Of a stretch of DNA of 6,479 nucleotides, positions 1 to 5,508 are shown piece by piece; position 1 is the first letter of the stretch; every line of letters starts with the position of its first letter. The DNA is from Pseudomonadota bacterium (lineage in GTDB: Bacteria; Desulfobacterota; Desulfobacteria; Desulfobacterales; ETH-SRB1). The translations under genes and the position numbers were made by a program. Under the pieces are notes generated by a model that had not been told where the DNA came from, ran no database searches, and saw only the letters and a list, made by a program, of their open reading frames with translations. The stretch covers positions 1 through 6,479 of the forward strand of contig JAHIKR010000054.1 of the NCBI GenBank assembly GCA_018897415.1, written 5' to 3'.

Positions 1-396
1 AGGGGAGTACTCAGGCTGGCTGAAGCCGCTGAAAAGGCACTTGCCATGTCCAGAAATGTCAGAAGAATTCAGGAAGCCTTTATGGATCGCAATAGAACGA
101 ATTTTGTAGCAATCACTATTCCTGAGGCCATGGGATTGCTTGAACTTGAGCGGCTTGTAAGCGCTTTGGATAATGCAAAGATTCATTGCGGCAACATTAT
201 AGTCAACATGGTCATTCCGCAGACCGATTGTGATTTTTGTTCATCCAAAAGGGTGGAGCAGACAGAATATATCAAAAGAATCCATTCAATATTTCCTTCA
301 CGCTCAATAACAAGGGTGTCGATGTTTCCCCACGATGTGCGTGGAATAGGTGATCTGCATAAACTGGGCGAGATCATTTTTGGTAATCGAAGTTAA
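1..396 (+). CDS. ArsA/Get3-family ATPase, C-terminal part (5' end outside window)
   Basis: The reading frame is open from base 1, and 131 residues are visible before the TAA at 394-396. The ATG at 46 is probably internal, because the 15 codons before it (RGVLRLAEAAEKALA) read as normal helical protein. The visible part fits the C-terminal third of ArsA/Get3/TRC40 ATPases: an 'F-x-x-I-T-I-PEAMGLLELERL' strand-helix, 'NIIVNMVIPQ', a CDFC pair (CxxC), the 'RVEQTEYIKRI' helix, then 'VSMFPHDVRGIGDLHKLGE' near the end. Family members are soluble P-loop ATPases that energise arsenite export (ArsA) or deliver tail-anchored membrane proteins (Get3). The P-loop and switch regions lie outside the window, so I cannot tell these roles apart or see whether this is one half of a tandem pair. 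No arsenic gene is visible nearby. The next ORF starts 40 bases downstream with no terminator between, so co-transcription is likely. Confidence 0.85.
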   Translation, partial: RGVLRLAEAAEKALAMSRNVRRIQEAFMDRNRTNFVAITIPEAMGLLELERLVSALDNAKIHCGNIIVNMVIPQTDCDFCSSKRVEQTEYIKRIHSIFPSRSITRVSMFPHDVRGIGDLHKLGEIIFGNRS

Positions 397-415
397 TTGG
401 TCATTGGACTTTGGA

Positions 416-425
416 CCTTTAAAGG
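416..425. repeat. 10-bp perfect palindrome overlapping a ribosome binding site
   Basis: The sequence cctttaaagg is its own reverse complement and covers the 5' part of the AAAGGGA Shine-Dalgarno-like stretch (421-427) ahead of the ATG at 436. It is too short and AT-rich to be a terminator, and it may be chance. If it has a role, it would be in exposing or hiding the ribosome binding site. Confidence 0.3.
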
Positions 426-435
426 GATATGAAAA

Positions 436-561
436 ATGGATAGCGAGACAGAAAAAACGGAATGGGAAGAAATATTATTCGAAACGAGTTATCCTTCATG
501 GATATTACTGCTTGTTTTAATTATTTATGCTTTTGCCTTGCTTATGGTTCTTATCACATGA
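436..561 (+). CDS. putative 41-residue single-pass membrane peptide
   Basis: The ORF runs ATG 436 to TGA 559-561. It has a good ribosome binding site (AAAGGGA, 421-427) about 8-9 bases before the start. The N-terminal ~17 residues are polar and strongly acidic (MDSETEKTEWEEILFE...). From about residue 21 to the end there is one continuous hydrophobic stretch (SWILLLVLIIYAF...), enough for one transmembrane helix ending at the C-terminus. I do not recognise a family. It lies between the ArsA-type ATPase and the hybrid kinase on the same strand, and its stop overlaps the next ORF's start (ATGA, 558-561). A real small membrane protein is my preferred reading, on the strength of the ribosome binding site and clean hydrophobic segment. 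A remnant of a frameshifted larger gene is the alternative. Confidence 0.5.
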   Translation: MDSETEKTEWEEILFETSYPSWILLLVLIIYAFALLMVLIT

Positions 562-686
562 ACATAATCCTAAATTGCATAAGCTTTCTTCTCAACACAA
601 TGCTCTGGGCAGGATACTACGATTGCCTGTCAGAACAAAGAGGTATGTTAAGCGATGGATTCAAAAACTATATTAATCGTAGATGA
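558..686 (+). CDS. putative 42-residue hydrophobic peptide overlapping the kinase start
   Basis: The ORF begins at ATG 558, inside the ATGA shared with the upstream mini-ORF, and ends at TGA 684-686, overlapping the first 32 bases of the kinase gene. There is no clear ribosome binding site of its own, so translation would depend on coupling to 436-561. Residues ~2-21 are hydrophobic (NIILNCISFLLNTMLWAGYY), and the tail is polar and basic (ending NYINRR). The same frame is open back to an ATG at 462, but that start lacks a ribosome binding site and lies inside the better-supported upstream ORF. I do not recognise it. It could be a second small membrane peptide, the C-terminal half of one protein split by a frameshift near 559, or a chance ORF. 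Confidence 0.3.
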   Translation: MNIILNCISFLLNTMLWAGYYDCLSEQRGMLSDGFKNYINRR

Positions 687-2532
687 TAACTCGGATTTAA
701 GAAAGTCACTTTCCAATATATTCGAGGCAAAAGGTTATAGAACTATAGATGCTGCTACTGGGAAGGCTGCCATTGATAAGGCCAGAGAAGAGATGCCTGA
801 TGTAGCTCTTATTGATCTCAGGCTTAAAGATATGTTCGGCCTTGATGTAATGAGGGAGTTGAAGGAGTGCTCCCCCAGTATTGAATGTGTTCTGCTTACC
901 GCCTATGCCTCACAAGCGTCAGCTATCGATGCGGTGAATCTTGGTGCCTATAGTTATGTGAGGAAACCTTTCGATACAGAGATATTGCTGGAGACAATCC
1001 GCAGAGCCATTGAGAAACGGGAAGCCGCTGAAACTCTCCGGGAGTCGGAACAAAGATATCGTATGATCTTTGATCATTCACCACTTGGAATTGTGCATTT
1101 TGATCAAGAAGGGGTTATAATTGAATGCAATGAAAAATATGCAGATATTATTGGTGCACCAAAAGACGTACTTATTGGCCATAACTTGTTGAAATTAATG
1201 AGAGATGGGGAAGCTCGATGGGAGATTGAGGATACTTTAAAGAAAGGGTCAGGCTATTTTGAAGGAGATTATGTTTCCGAGATCAGTAACAGAAAGATGA
1301 CAATAAAGGCTAAGCATAACAGAATAACTTCTGAAAACGGAGAATTTTTAGGAGCTATAGGTATTTTTGAGGACATTACCGAAAAAAAGAAGACAGAGAT
1401 CCAATTGCAACAAGCCCAGAAAATGGAAGCTATCGGCACATTAGCCGGAGGTATTGCCCATGACTTTAACAATTTGCTAATGGGTATCCAGGGCAATACT
1501 TCCTTAATGTTAATGCAAGTTGATTCAGCTCATCCCTTTTATGAAAGGTTAAAGAATATTGAAAAACAGGTTGAAAGCGGAGCCAGACTGACATCACATC
1601 TGCTTGGTTATGCCAGAAAGGGTCAATATGAGGTTAAGCCCATTAACCTGAACCATTTAATAAAAGAAACTTCTGATACATTTGGCAGGGCAAAAAAGGA
1701 GATTGTAATCTACAGGGAACTATCCGATGATCTGCATGCGATTGAGGCAGATCCGGGGCAAATAGAGCAGGTTCTGTTAAATCTTTATGTTAATGCCGCT
1801 GATGCAATGCCCGGCGGTGGAAAGCTTATTCTGAAAACTGAAAATACGACTCACAATAATATAAAGGGCAAAATGTATAAGCCCAAACCGGGTAATTATG
1901 TCGTATTGACAGTTGCAGACACCGGTATAGGCATGGATAAAGAAACCATGGAGCGCATTTTCGATCCCTTCTTTACAACCAAAGAGATGGGAAGAGGCAC
2001 TGGCCTTGGTCTTGCATCTGCTTACGGTATTATTAAGGCTCATGGAGGTTACATTGATGTTGAGTCCAGAAAGGGGCATGGTACCATCTTCAGGATTTAT
2101 CTTCCTGCCTCGGCAAATAAAGCTGTAAAAGCTGTTAAAAGTTCCGATGAGTTTGTTAGGGGAGCCGGGATGGCCCTTCTTGTGGATGATGAAACAATTA
2201 TCCTTGAAGTGGGTAAGGATTTATTGGAAGCAATGGGCTACAGGGTACTCACAGCAAGAAATGGAAAAGAAGCTATAGAACTTTACAGAAAAAATCAAGA
2301 TGAGATAGATATAGTTCTTTTAGACATGGTTATGCCTAATATGAGTGGAGGGGAAGCTTATGACCGTTTAAAAAAGATTGCCCCGGATATAAAAGTCCTT
2401 CTTTCCAGCGGCTACAGCTTAGACGGACAGGCAACCGAGATATTGAAACGAGGATGCGATGGTTTTATTCAGAAGCCGTTCACTCTGAACGAGCTTTCTG
2501 CAAAAATAATAGAGGTCCTTGCTATAAAATAG
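655..2532 (+). CDS. soluble hybrid sensor histidine kinase (REC-PAS-HisKA-HATPase-REC)
   Basis: This 625-residue protein has five recognisable parts. Residues 5-120 are a receiver domain with acidic pocket D10-D11, phospho-acceptor D54 (ALID), T82 and K104 (RKPFD). A short linker helix leads to a PAS domain, about 131-245 ('RYRMIFDHSPLGIVHFD'). The HisKA H-box 'GTLAGGIAHDFNNLL' has phospho-acceptor H269. The HATPase domain has an N-box around N380 (NLYVNAADAMP), G1 DTGIGM (422-427), F-box FDPFFTTK and G2 GRGTGLGLA (446-454). A second receiver, about 506-622, has D511-D512, acceptor D557 (LLDMVMP), S584 and K607. No signal peptide or membrane segment is visible, so sensing is cytoplasmic. The start is fixed by an in-frame TAA at 649-651, with AAAGAGG at 637-643 as ribosome binding site. 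By family knowledge, REC1 would receive phosphate from another kinase and modulate this one, and REC2 would take it from H269 for an Hpt or response regulator. No partner is in the window. The ligand is unknown. Confidence 0.95.
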   Translation: MDSKTILIVDDNSDLRKSLSNIFEAKGYRTIDAATGKAAIDKAREEMPDVALIDLRLKDMFGLDVMRELKECSPSIECVLLTAYASQASAIDAVNLGAYSYVRKPFDTEILLETIRRAIEKREAAETLRESEQRYRMIFDHSPLGIVHFDQEGVIIECNEKYADIIGAPKDVLIGHNLLKLMRDGEARWEIEDTLKKGSGYFEGDYVSEISNRKMTIKAKHNRITSENGEFLGAIGIFEDITEKKKTEIQLQQAQKMEAIGTLAGGIAHDFNNLLMGIQGNTSLMLMQVDSAHPFYERLKNIEKQVESGARLTSHLLGYARKGQYEVKPINLNHLIKETSDTFGRAKKEIVIYRELSDDLHAIEADPGQIEQVLLNLYVNAADAMPGGGKLILKTENTTHNNIKGKMYKPKPGNYVVLTVADTGIGMDKETMERIFDPFFTTKEMGRGTGLGLASAYGIIKAHGGYIDVESRKGHGTIFRIYLPASANKAVKAVKSSDEFVRGAGMALLVDDETIILEVGKDLLEAMGYRVLTARNGKEAIELYRKNQDEIDIVLLDMVMPNMSGGEAYDRLKKIAPDIKVLLSSGYSLDGQATEILKRGCDGFIQKPFTLNELSAKIIEVLAIK

Positions 2533-2553
2533 AGCCAGCGAAAACTCCCCTTT

Positions 2554-2577
2554 CCCGAATTTCATGAGAAATTCGGG
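2554..2577. repeat. 10-bp stem palindrome after the kinase gene (REP-like)
   Basis: The arms cccgaatttc (2554-2563) and gaaattcggg (2568-2577) pair perfectly around the 4-base loop ATGA. It begins 22 bases after the kinase stop. No run of T follows on either strand, so it is not a classical intrinsic terminator. A dispersed intergenic palindrome (REP-type) or an mRNA 3'-end stabilising hairpin fits better. Only one copy is in the window. Confidence 0.65.
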
Positions 2578-2618
2578 CTAACCATATTGCTGACAACGAC
2601 ATCTCAATACAAAAAAAT

Positions 2619-2663
2619 AAAAGGGTTAACAAATTTAATTTGTTAACCCTTTTTGCTTTTTTT
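2619..2663. terminator. bidirectional intrinsic terminator between kinase and tRNA-Leu
   Basis: The arms aaaagggttaacaaa and tttgttaaccctttt (2619-2633 and 2639-2653) form a 15-bp stem around a short AT loop. On the + strand it is followed by TTTT, GC, then seven Ts (to 2663). On the - strand the exit side is TTTTATTTTTTT, read from 2622 down to 2611. It can therefore end both the + strand kinase transcript and the - strand tRNA-Leu transcript, whose mature 3' end is about 10 bases away. The T tract touches the encoded CCA end of the tRNA. Confidence 0.88.
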
Positions 2664-2749
2664 GGTGCCGGAGCTCGGAATCGAACCGAGATGGAGTTGC
2701 CTCCGGAGGATTTTGAGTCCTCTGCGTCTACCAGTTTCACCACTCCGGC
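2663..2749 (-). tRNA. tRNA-Leu (anticodon CAA, reads UUG)
   Basis: This is an 87-base class II tRNA on the - strand. The acceptor arms GCCGGAG (from 2749) and CTCCGGC pair fully. A discriminator A (2666) and an encoded CCA (2665-2663) follow. The D-arm has the GG of 'AAACTGGTAGAC'. The anticodon stem GAGGA/TCCTC holds the loop CTCAAAA with anticodon CAA (2715-2713). A long variable arm (CGGAGGCAACTCC), typical of Leu/Ser/Tyr tRNAs, precedes the T-arm 'CTCGGTTCGATTCCGAG'. The all-paired stems and encoded CCA indicate a functional gene. It converges on the kinase gene and shares its terminator. No attachment-site duplication of its 3' end is visible here. Confidence 0.97.
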
Positions 2750-2759
2750 GCAGATTCCT

Positions 2760-2788
2760 TACATATGGGAATTAGCGGTTATTGTCAA
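2760..2788 (-). promoter_or_regulatory. probable sigma70-type promoter of tRNA-Leu
   Basis: On the - strand, a perfect -35 TTGACA (2788-2783) is followed after exactly 17 bases by TATGTA (2765-2760), a weak -10 match. Transcription would start within about 10 bases of the mature tRNA 5' end at 2749, which is a normal leader length for a tRNA. The strong -35 and correct spacing carry the call. The -10 matches consensus in only three positions. Confidence 0.55.
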
Positions 2789-3069
2789 TAAAATTGCTTT
2801 TCTCGTAATAGGTTAGATTTTTGGAATAAGCTGGCTACGCAAGAGCTTCAGGTATAATCAAATTCAAAACAGGAAACTGTTTGAACGCATTAGATATCAT
2901 TAAGAAAGAACCTAACAGGATTATGTATTTCTCTATAAAATTTCGCTGAACTACAATCATATATTTAAATTCGCGGCGAGTTCTTTCTTTATGATATGTT
3001 ATGCGAGAGTTTTTCATGGTTTTAATTTGATTATACCTGAAGCGAATATATTTTCGAAAAGCTAAAGCG
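2789..3069. other. non-coding gap between TsaC/YrdC gene and tRNA-Leu promoter
   Basis: There is no credible protein gene here. A 92-codon - strand frame through the gap (3113-2835) starts inside the TsaC gene, has no ribosome binding site and spans the inverted repeat, so it is not called. The main content is the inverted-repeat element at 2845-3043. No T-run terminator for the purine operon is visible between 3069 and 3044. The outer 40-50 bases on the left (2789-2844) show nothing recognisable. Confidence 0.6.
2845..3043. repeat. 199-bp imperfect inverted repeat with 20-bp perfect ends (MITE-like)
   Basis: The outer arms are perfect: gcttcaggtataatcaaatt at 2845-2864 has its exact reverse complement at 3024-3043. 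An inner pair also matches: 2886-2911 (cgcattagatatcattaaga...) against 2980-3005, 23 of 26 positions complementary. The two blocks are separated by 21 bases on the left and 18 on the right, so the arms line up as one structure of about 64-67 bases each around a 68-base centre. On the left, 2867-2882 adds a small internal hairpin (aaacag-gaaa-ctgttt). The element starts 27 bases after the TsaC/YrdC stop. No transposase and no convincing target duplication flank it; only 'ga' occurs on both sides. It could be a non-autonomous mobile element, two inverted copies of one repeat, or a long 3' hairpin of the purine operon mRNA. Confidence 0.75.
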
Positions 3070-3711
3070 TTATCTTTTCTCAAGTGCTGCAATAATATCC
3101 TTTGCAGAAACATAACCTTCCCTTAAAATTGTGGGAAAGGGAGTTGTAACATCGATAACGGTTGAACCTGCTCCACCTTTTAGCGGCCCCGCATCAAGTA
3201 TCATATCTATTTTATCAGCAATTTGAGCGTCAAGATCAGATATAGCTGAACACCCTACTTTCCCTGAGATATTGGCACTTGTCCCTGTTATCGGGCTATT
3301 TACTTCTTTTACCAGGGAAAGAGCTACAGGATGTTCTGGCATGCGTATGCCGATTTTGCCTGTACCTCCAGTAAGATTGCGGGAGACGCTGCTTTTCGCC
3401 TCAAATACAATTGTGATTTGTCCCGGCCAGAAGTTGTCCATAATACATTTTGCAGCGGATGGGACATGTTTTACAAGTATATGCAGGTCATTTATATCCT
3501 TTATCAGAACTGATATCGGTTTGTTGTATGGTCTTTGTTTTATCCTGAAAACCCTGTCAACAGCCTCTGGATTAAATGCATCTGCTCCAAGTCCGTAAAG
3601 ACATCTTGTCGGAAATAGAACTATACCTCCCTTTTTTATTGACTGGGCTGCTTCTATAACTAACTCTGGCTGGGGGTTAAACGGGTCTATCAGTAATTTT
3701 CGGCTGGACAC
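3070..3711 (-). CDS. threonylcarbamoyl-AMP synthase, short TsaC/YrdC type
   Basis: This 213-residue protein of the Sua5/YciO/YrdC family makes L-threonylcarbamoyl-AMP from threonine, bicarbonate and ATP. That is the first step of the t6A modification at position 37 of ANN-decoding tRNAs, in the cytoplasm. Visible hallmarks are 'FPTRCLYGLGADA' (33-45), the K/R-rich nucleotide site 'IKQRPYNKPISVLI' (57-70), 'GIRMPEHP' (121-128), 'TSANISG' (144-150), 'STVID' (183-187) and 'REGY' (197-200). The usual 'PTDT-YGL' motif reads PTRCLYGL here. The length matches the single-domain TsaC form; the extra C-terminal domain of Sua5/YwlC is absent. The start is GTG (3711-3709), sharing its first base with the last base of the upstream TAG stop (TAGTG). 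An AAGG lies about 9 bases upstream inside the PurD-PurE gene, which suggests translational coupling. TsaD, TsaB and TsaE are not in the window. Confidence 0.93.
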   Translation of the reverse strand: MSSRKLLIDPFNPQPELVIEAAQSIKKGGIVLFPTRCLYGLGADAFNPEAVDRVFRIKQRPYNKPISVLIKDINDLHILVKHVPSAAKCIMDNFWPGQITIVFEAKSSVSRNLTGGTGKIGIRMPEHPVALSLVKEVNSPITGTSANISGKVGCSAISDLDAQIADKIDMILDAGPLKGGAGSTVIDVTTPFPTILREGYVSAKDIIAALEKR

Positions 3712-5483
3712 TATATTTGACCTTGAAGTTTACTTGCTTTTTCTTCTACCTTTGCTGACATTTCTTTTTTATAATTATCAAGCATTTTCCCCAAATCGGC
3801 ATCTGAAATAGCGAGTATCTGTGCTGCAAGTATGCCGGCATTTCTTGCTCCTGGTTTTCCTATAGCCATAGTTGCTACTGGTATGCCAGGGGGCATTTGA
3901 ACGGTAGAAAGAAGAGAATCTAAGCCTTGCAAGGCAGAAGAATCTATTGGGACGCCTATGACGGGGAGAGAAGTGTTTGCAGCAATAGCTCCTGCAAGAT
4001 GAGCCGCATGTCCTGCTCCTGCAATAATAACTTTAAGCCCTCGCTTTCGTGCGGAAGATGCAAATTCATGTACCTTTTTGGGGCTTCTGTGTGCAGATGC
4101 AACAGTCATTTCAAATGGAATGCCGAATTTTTTCAGAACAGCTATAGTCCCTTCCATAACTTTATAGTCCGAGTCGCTCCCCATTACAATTCCTACTTTC
4201 GGAGGTTGTTCTATCCTTTTTAATGCCTTCTGTCCAATATCACTGCGATAATATACTCCGTTCCATGTTATCTTTGAAACAGCCGAATATGCCTTTGATA
4301 TGGCTTTTTTGACGGAATCCCCTAAAGCGGTAACTCCCAGGACACGGCCCCCATTAGCAACAACTTTTTTCTCCTTCTCAGCAGTCCCTGCATGAAAAAC
4401 TACAATATCTTTCATTCTTTTTACGTCTTTAAGCCCTGAAATAGGCAATCCCTTCTTGTATGAACCAGGATATCCTTTGGATGCCATGACTACACAGACC
4501 GCCGCCCTGTCGTCAATTTCAAGTTTGCATTTGTCCAGCGTTCCTTCAATTGTTGCTTCCATTATCGGAACAATGTCGTTTTTCATCCGCATTAAAAGAG
4601 GTTGAGCCTCAGGATCTCCAAAACGTGCATTGAATTCAAGGACATTTATCTCGCCTTTATCTATCATAAGTCCAGCATACAATATACCCTTATAAGGCCG
4701 GCCTTCACTTACCATTGCCTGGATAGTCGGCATCATAATTTCTTCCATAATTTTTTTATGCATATATCGGTCCACTATTGGAGCAGAAGAATATGCGCCC
4801 ATTCCTCCTGTATTTGGACCCTGGTCGTTGTCGTATATTGCTTTGTGATCCTGTGAGGAGGGAAGGGGAAGTATGGTTTTGCCGTCTGTGAAGGCAAGGA
4901 AAGAAGCTTCTTCACCGGTAAGGCATTCCTCAACGACTACTTTATTCCCGGCGTCACCGAAAGCGCGCTTTTTTATTATAAGTTTAAGGGCATCAATTGC
5001 TTCCGAAACGGTTTCGCAGACAATTACTCCTTTGCCGGCTGCAAGCCCATCAGCTTTTACAACAATAGGAGCACCCATTTTGTGTATATAGTTTTCCGCT
5101 TTTTTATAACTGGTAAATGTCTCGCCAGTGGCAGTATTAATTCCGTATTTATTTAATAAGTATTTTGCAAAAGATTTGCTGGATTCTATTTCTGCAGCCT
5201 TTTGATTTGCACCGAATATTTTTAAACCTTGTTTTTCAAAAATATCAACAATACCTTTACATAGAGGATCTTCAGGGCCTACTACAGTCAGATCTATTTT
5301 TTCTTTTTTGGCAAATTCGAGAAGTTTGTTGATATCTCCGGAATTGATTGGCAGGCAGGTCGCCAGTTCAGCGATTCCTGCATTTCCCGGTGCACAATAT
5401 ATCTTCTTTACTTTTGGGCTTTGAGCAATTTTCCAGACAAGGGCATGTTCTCTGCCGCCACCGCCGATTACTAGGACTTTCAT
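3711..5483 (-). CDS. PurD-PurE fusion: GAR synthetase / AIR carboxylase-type protein
   Basis: One 590-residue frame joins two purine enzymes. Residues 1-~422 are PurD (phosphoribosylamine + glycine + ATP to GAR): 'VLVIGGGGREHAL' at the start, the ATP-grasp segment 'VVKADGLAAGKGV' (141-153), 'DQGPNTGGMGAYS' (220-232), 'EFNARFGDPEAQ' (283-294) and the usual C-terminal 'YYRSDIGQKAL'. Residues ~427-590 are PurE (N5-CAIR mutase or AIR carboxylase): 'VGIVMGSDSD' (430-439), 'ASAHRSP' with H465, 'AGAGHAAHL' (488-496), 'GVPIDSS' and 'MPPGIPVATMAIG'. The PurE part has the GSDSD/SAHR pattern of class I enzymes. The joint is only a few residues long, and both halves look intact. I chose ATG 5483 because AGGGGAG precedes it by about 6-8 bases and PurD proteins begin 'MKVLVIGGGG'; a start at 5534 would add an untypical tail and overlap the upstream gene. 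The gene is 25 bases after the ATP-grasp stop and overlaps the TsaC/YrdC start by one base. Confidence 0.93.
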   Translation of the reverse strand: MKVLVIGGGGREHALVWKIAQSPKVKKIYCAPGNAGIAELATCLPINSGDINKLLEFAKKEKIDLTVVGPEDPLCKGIVDIFEKQGLKIFGANQKAAEIESSKSFAKYLLNKYGINTATGETFTSYKKAENYIHKMGAPIVVKADGLAAGKGVIVCETVSEAIDALKLIIKKRAFGDAGNKVVVEECLTGEEASFLAFTDGKTILPLPSSQDHKAIYDNDQGPNTGGMGAYSSAPIVDRYMHKKIMEEIMMPTIQAMVSEGRPYKGILYAGLMIDKGEINVLEFNARFGDPEAQPLLMRMKNDIVPIMEATIEGTLDKCKLEIDDRAAVCVVMASKGYPGSYKKGLPISGLKDVKRMKDIVVFHAGTAEKEKKVVANGGRVLGVTALGDSVKKAISKAYSAVSKITWNGVYYRSDIGQKALKRIEQPPKVGIVMGSDSDYKVMEGTIAVLKKFGIPFEMTVASAHRSPKKVHEFASSARKRGLKVIIAGAGHAAHLAGAIAANTSLPVIGVPIDSSALQGLDSLLSTVQMPPGIPVATMAIGKPGARNAGILAAQILAISDADLGKMLDNYKKEMSAKVEEKASKLQGQI

Positions 5484-5486
5484 AAA

Positions 5487-5502
5487 AATCTCCCCTTTTT
5501 TC
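5487..5502 (-). promoter_or_regulatory. ribosome binding site deciding the PurD-PurE start
   Basis: On the - strand a purine-rich AAAAAAGGGGAG stretch ends a few bases before the ATG at 5483. It lies in the short gap after the ATP-grasp gene stop (5511-5509). It supports the start at 5483 over the in-frame ATG at 5534, which would sit inside the preceding gene. Confidence 0.75.
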
Positions 5503-5508
5503 AATTTT

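Noticed and set aside
462..557. Start at ATG 462 for the second mini-ORF
   Set aside because: There is no ribosome binding site, and the stretch is out of frame inside the better-supported 436-561 ORF; the coupled ATG at 558 is more plausible.
1777..2079. 100-codon - strand ORF inside the hybrid kinase
   Set aside because: It is a shadow of the conserved HATPase region and has no independent evidence.
2522..2743. 73-codon - strand ORF covering the tRNA-Leu gene
   Set aside because: It is a translation of the tRNA and its terminator. The tRNA structure explains the sequence completely.
2845..3043. CRISPR or attachment-site reading of the inverted repeat
   Set aside because: There are only two arms, in inverted rather than direct order. 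There are no regular spacers, and nothing in them matches the nearby tRNA 3' end.
2835..3113. 92-codon - strand ORF after the TsaC/YrdC gene
   Set aside because: It starts inside the TsaC coding region in another frame, has no ribosome binding site, and most of it is the inverted-repeat element.
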